From Bryoerythrophyllum caledonicum (taxonomy: Eukaryota; Streptophyta; Bryopsida; Pottiales; Pottiaceae), in the NCBI GenBank assembly GCA_963971425.1, contig OZ020516.1, positions 19,723,332-19,787,331 of the forward strand: a stretch of 64,000 bases of DNA, given 5' to 3'. Below, piece after piece: positions 60,721 to 64,000 of the stretch. How positions within the stretch are numbered: position 1 is the first letter of the stretch; every line of letters begins with the position of its first letter. A program made the translations under genes and the position numbers. The notes beneath the pieces were generated by a model. It was given only the letters and a program-made list of their open reading frames with translations, had not been told where the DNA came from and did no database searches.

Positions 60721-61600
60721 TGTGAATGGGATACTCATTGCACTAGAATCAACAATTTTGAAGAGTTTTGGTGATAATTGTCAGAGGAAACGGGACGGAA
60801 ATTAATTGAAGTAGCCCTTATGGGATACAGTACTCTCTGCTGGATTGTTGTGATCAAATTGTCTGTAGCACTTGGCTGTCATCGAGAAGAGACCTAGTTA
60901 TTCCTACTTGAAAAAGAAGACTTCGGTCCACGGCGCTCTTCAAAATGACCTGTAGGCCTACTCTTTGAAGCTTGGGGCTCAGCTTCGCCCCATTTTTTTT
61001 CACCTTATCAGAAATGTCTGTACCACGTCAAGTGGCATGCGACAAGTTGACGAATGTCTGTATTACTGACTATAGATGGATGTCTTGGTACCACAATGGC
61101 GTTAACGGTAGGATTATTTGCAACTTCTTTTGGACGCTCGCAGGCTTTAAACGTGAGCACGTAGAGCTGAGTTGAAGGCAAGTGCATTGATCTAGTCTGC
61201 CATCCTTTCAGAAACCCTACTCTTCACGATTCGGTTCTTGCTGAGGCGACGCCATTTCATTGCTCCCATTGTTGGATTCTAGAGCGTGTGTGTGTGTACG
61301 CTCGCTTATTCTTCGCTTTTTTGGCATCTACTAAAGGTTTTACACGCATATTCCTAGCCGTATGTATCTTTGACATTTAGTCACTAGCATCGTTCCTTAT
61401 GAAGTTTTCCTTCAGAGCATCTAGAATATTTGATCCTGTCATGTTTTCATCCTCTTTTTATATCCTCAACATTTTATCCATGTGTACAAAGATTATGGCA
61501 TTGTTTGCTGGTTTTTACAAGATTTTGCTTACGATGGTGAGGGTTGCAACAAGGATTCCGTTGCATTGCAACGGTTCTCTCTAGTGTTGAATTACTTTCT

Positions 61601-61610
61601 CTTTTTTGCA
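61601..61610 (+). other. splice acceptor before the IRG-like coding exon
   Basis: The pyrimidine run ending TTTTTTGCAG, 43 bases before the ATG at 61,654, looks like a 3' splice site, so the 5' UTR probably contains an intron. Confidence 0.55.
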
Positions 61611-61653
61611 GTTTGTAGAGCGGCGCGCAGGCGCGGCTATACGTTTTCAGAAC

Positions 61654-63070
61654 ATGGGTAATTCGCAGTCCAACCGTACTGATTGGGAGCCGAGCACGGT
61701 GGGAAGGCCCATTGTGGTCGGAATGAACCAGACTCCTGTAGCAGGCCCGATGTTGGTGCCGTTCTTTGAGAGAGCGTCATCCTTGCTTGGGATATTTCGG
61801 ACCAAGCCAAACAGCGACAACGATTCCGTGCTGGAGAACATGCGCGCACGCGAAAAAGCCGCGAAGCAAGCCGCTCGCATGACACAGATGGAGCTAGACT
61901 TCGATCGGGCTCAGAAGGACGCCCATATCGCCGAAATTGAGCACCGCGCGAAAACAACGATTCAGGTCACTAAGCAAGCAATGGAAGCTCGGGAAGTAGC
62001 TGCAACCAGAGCGCATGAGATGGAGGCGAAAGAGAGAGAATTCGCTCACAATCGGGAGTGTGAAAAGCTCAAGGCGGCGGCGGCCGAGGCGCGCAAGCTG
62101 TTAGACGACAAGTCAAAGGAGCTGGAAAAAGCTCGCGCCGATGCGATGAAATTGAGCACGGATCTGCAGTCGGTGCAAGGCTTACGTGGATTCTTGAGCA
62201 AAGAGGAGGAGTAAAAGGCGAAGGAGCGGATCAAGTACAATCCGGAGAACCTGCATTTTGCCGTGAGCGGACCTTCAGGCAGCGGCAAGTCGTCGTTTAT
62301 CAACGCCATCCGGGGCCTCGGGAAGGGTGATCAGGGTGCAGCGGCGACTGGAGAGGTAGAGACAACGCAGGAGATCACTCGCTACCCAGACCTTCGCACC
62401 GACGAACAGTACTCCCGGTTCGTGTGGTATGACATTCCGGGCGCCGGTACCAAGGACGTGAAAGGCAAGGACTACTTTCGTAACTACGGACTGTTCGTGT
62501 TCGACTTCGTCATCGTCATGTACGGCGAGCGCTTCACCGAGATCGCACTCGACATCATCGACGAGTGCATACGGTTCAAGGTCCCGATGTTCGTGGTGCG
62601 AAGCAAATCTGACTCGCACATCGATAACAAATTGAAGGTGAAGTACGGGAAGGTGCGCGACGACCATCCCTCGTATGTCGAGAAATACCAGGAGATGAAA
62701 TCCAAGTATGTCAAGGATACGAAAGCGGACTTCCGTCGGCAGATCTGGAAACTCATGAAAACGGACGACGAGGTGGATACGAGTGTGCGCCTGCTGCTTC
62801 CATCACTGCGTGTCTGCAACGTCTCCGCTTTTAACATCCAGGAGATCGTGCAAACGGTGGACGCGAAGAGGGGCGGTGGCTTGGATGAGAGCGAGTTCAT
62901 TGACGAGTTCCAGCTGATCGAGGACATGTTGAATGCCTGCTATGACACGACGCTATCCCGAGAGTAAAGTGAAGAAACTATACGAGAAAACCATCGACAA
63001 AGTCGCGGGCGCCCTTACTTCCGTCTTCGGAAACAGATCCGATTCTGGTCCTAGCTCCTCCGCTCATTAA
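61654..63070 (+). pseudogene. IRG-like (interferon-inducible GTPase-like) locus, interrupted
   Basis: The N-terminus MGNSQSNR fits an N-myristoylation site (MGxxxS), as in some IRG GTPases. A charged coiled coil follows (residues about 75-185). TAA at 62,212-62,214 then breaks the frame, but the same frame continues KAKERIKYNPENLHFAVSGP into a GTPase domain: G1 GPSGSGKSS (62,266-62,292), G3 DIPGAG (near 62,432), G4 RSKSD (near 62,600). At about 62,950 the frame ends early (LSRE-stop), while the next frame continues PESKVKKLYEKTIDKVAGAL to 63,070, as expected for the family C-terminus. Two breaks suggest a pseudogene, unless the assembly has errors. No ATG lies between the stop and G1. An acceptor (TTTTTTGCAG, 61,601-61,610) shows an upstream intron. 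IRG proteins act on membranes; the plant role is unknown. Confidence 0.8.
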
Positions 63071-63329
63071 CCGTGTCGATGTTTATTCACAGCAATGTCT
63101 TGTTTCATCCGGATCCATTCCTAGGTCCTACTGATGATCTAAACATGCCTACATTGATTAGCCTGTGTAAACAATGCAATATATTCTTCTATTAGCCCTG
63201 AATTTCTCAGAAACACTTTGCGCACTGGGTAGTGGTGGAGATATGAACAAATTAAGGTAAGCCCCCCCCTAAAATCGACAAGTTAAGGAATGTGCATATG
63301 TAGAGAGAGGAGATAGTTATACTTTTATT

Positions 63330-63500
63330 TTTCAGTGATAGCCAATAGAATTACAATTCCAACCCAAGTGATTTCATATTTTTTCAATGAAAACTAAAAT
63401 AGTTATGAATTTTCAAACTGTGTAGCCATGTTTAGTGGGTGGCCAGCAGTAGGTACCCCCCATAACCAACGACCAAAGTAAGGGTCTTGACTAATAGCAA
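63330..63500. repeat. dispersed repeat, partner of 60,540-60,720
   Basis: Same blocks as the partner. It is followed by three copies of a short GGTTTTTGTTGGCTATG unit (63,508-63,560). Confidence 0.65.
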
Positions 63501-63573
63501 ACCTCCATTTGGTTTTTGTTGGCTATGGGTTTTTGTTGGCTATGGGTTTTTGTTGGTTATGGGCAGGGCTTAA

Positions 63574-63808
63574 CCCATAAAGGACTAAATGTCCCCCCGG
63601 GGTTCCTTGACAATATCCCTCAAAAACTATAAGTGGTACTAACTTTCAAACCACAAATCCAAAAAATAAAATAAAAATATGTCCATGAAGCTCTTATCAA
63701 AGGCAATCTAGAATAAAAATTTCAGAGAAAATTGATTTTTTTTCGAATTTTAGGAACCTGCCCAAAAATCAAGGAATCCCCTCGAAGGAGGCTCTGGTCC
63801 TTGAGGGG
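63574..63808. mobile_element. short TTAA-family DNA element
   Basis: Left flank TTAA (63,570-63,573) then CCCATAAAGGAC; right end GGTCCTTGAGGGG then TAAA, a decayed TTAA. The interior (AAGTGGTACTAACTTTCAAAC and GAAGCTCTTATCA) closely matches 28,680-28,860 of the 923-bp element. It is an internally deleted relative. Confidence 0.8.
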
Positions 63809-64000
63809 TAAAGTTTGGTGGCAATGTAGTGATGGTGTGAGATTGGATGACAATCCATGGCCCTCACATGTTTTGTAGAGTCAAAGGAAGTCTAATGAAT
63901 CAATGGCAGTAGAAAAAGGAGTATTGGAGGTTGTATGAGAATATGCCAAGGTAGATCTAGCCTGTTGCTTTAGCCTCTAAAGTCAAGTGGACAAAGTATA
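63809..64000. other. right edge, nothing recognised
   Basis: No gene or repeat recognised. Confidence 0.4.

Larger units (their letters stand above)
59455..61610. other. kinesin 3' flank and dispersed repeats
   Basis: Contains the kinesin 3' UTR (end unknown). A locally duplicated block lies at about 60,226-60,310 and 60,450-60,540 (CCGGCCTG…CATACAATTGAAAGCAATGTG-like). Sequence at 60,540-60,720 resembles 63,330-63,500. The frame at 59,479-59,853 has no recognisable product. Confidence 0.5.

Overview
The window is eukaryotic nuclear DNA. The two host-type loci are a plant-specific phragmoplast kinesin (kinesin-12, POK-like, 26 predicted exons) and an interferon-inducible-GTPase-like (IRG-like) locus. 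Together with GT-AG introns and plant-style Copia elements they point to a land plant or close streptophyte relative, perhaps a bryophyte or other non-seed lineage. The exact taxon is inference and cannot be fixed from this window.

Positions 1-32,100 are almost entirely a nested stack of mobile elements whose order can be read from target-site duplications (TSDs). A Copia LTR retrotransposon on the minus strand (LTRs 647-826 and 31,915-32,100; 5-bp TSD ACGAC/GCGAC; tRNA-iMet-like primer site) is split inside its reverse transcriptase by a 25,018-bp element (2,495-27,512) with terminal inverted repeats and a TAA TSD. That element carries a decayed DUF7869-like gene with RNase-H-fold-like motifs on the minus strand (16,122-19,190) and a decayed unknown gene on the plus strand (about 23,100-26,930). 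It is itself interrupted by a 13,059-bp non-LTR retrotransposon (LINE, 3,051-16,109; 12-bp TSD). The Copia element also carries a 923-bp TTAA-flanked non-autonomous DNA element (27,944-28,866).

The LINE is unusual. Downstream of a long AC-rich 5' region and an RRM-like ORF1, its decayed ORF2 reads APE endonuclease, reverse transcriptase, a segment resembling PCIF1-type adenine methyltransferases, RNase H, and a Cys/His-containing tail. 2A-like motifs lie in ORF1 and at the front of ORF2. Three further insertions between 41.5 and 46.7 kb share its 3' hairpin and short TTC tail, each with an 11-12-bp TSD: a 2.85-kb 5'-truncated relative with an extra 3' ORF, a 90-bp stub, and a 316-bp SINE with a Pol III B-box-like site.

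Positions 32,100-48,200 are repeat-rich: a Tc1/mariner remnant, two tandem arrays (about 180-bp units at 34.4-35.3 kb and about 117-bp units at 35.5-36.65 kb), a decayed unknown ORF at 38.8-39.9 kb, AT-rich DNA, and the LINE/SINE cluster. From 48,214 to 59,454 lies the kinesin gene, the only intact gene model I can support (2,680 codons). It is followed by dispersed repeats, the IRG-like locus (61,654-63,070, broken by a stop and a frameshift), and a short TTAA-type element at the right edge. Most in-frame stops in the decayed mobile genes are compatible with C-to-T change, as expected for methylated, silenced repeats.
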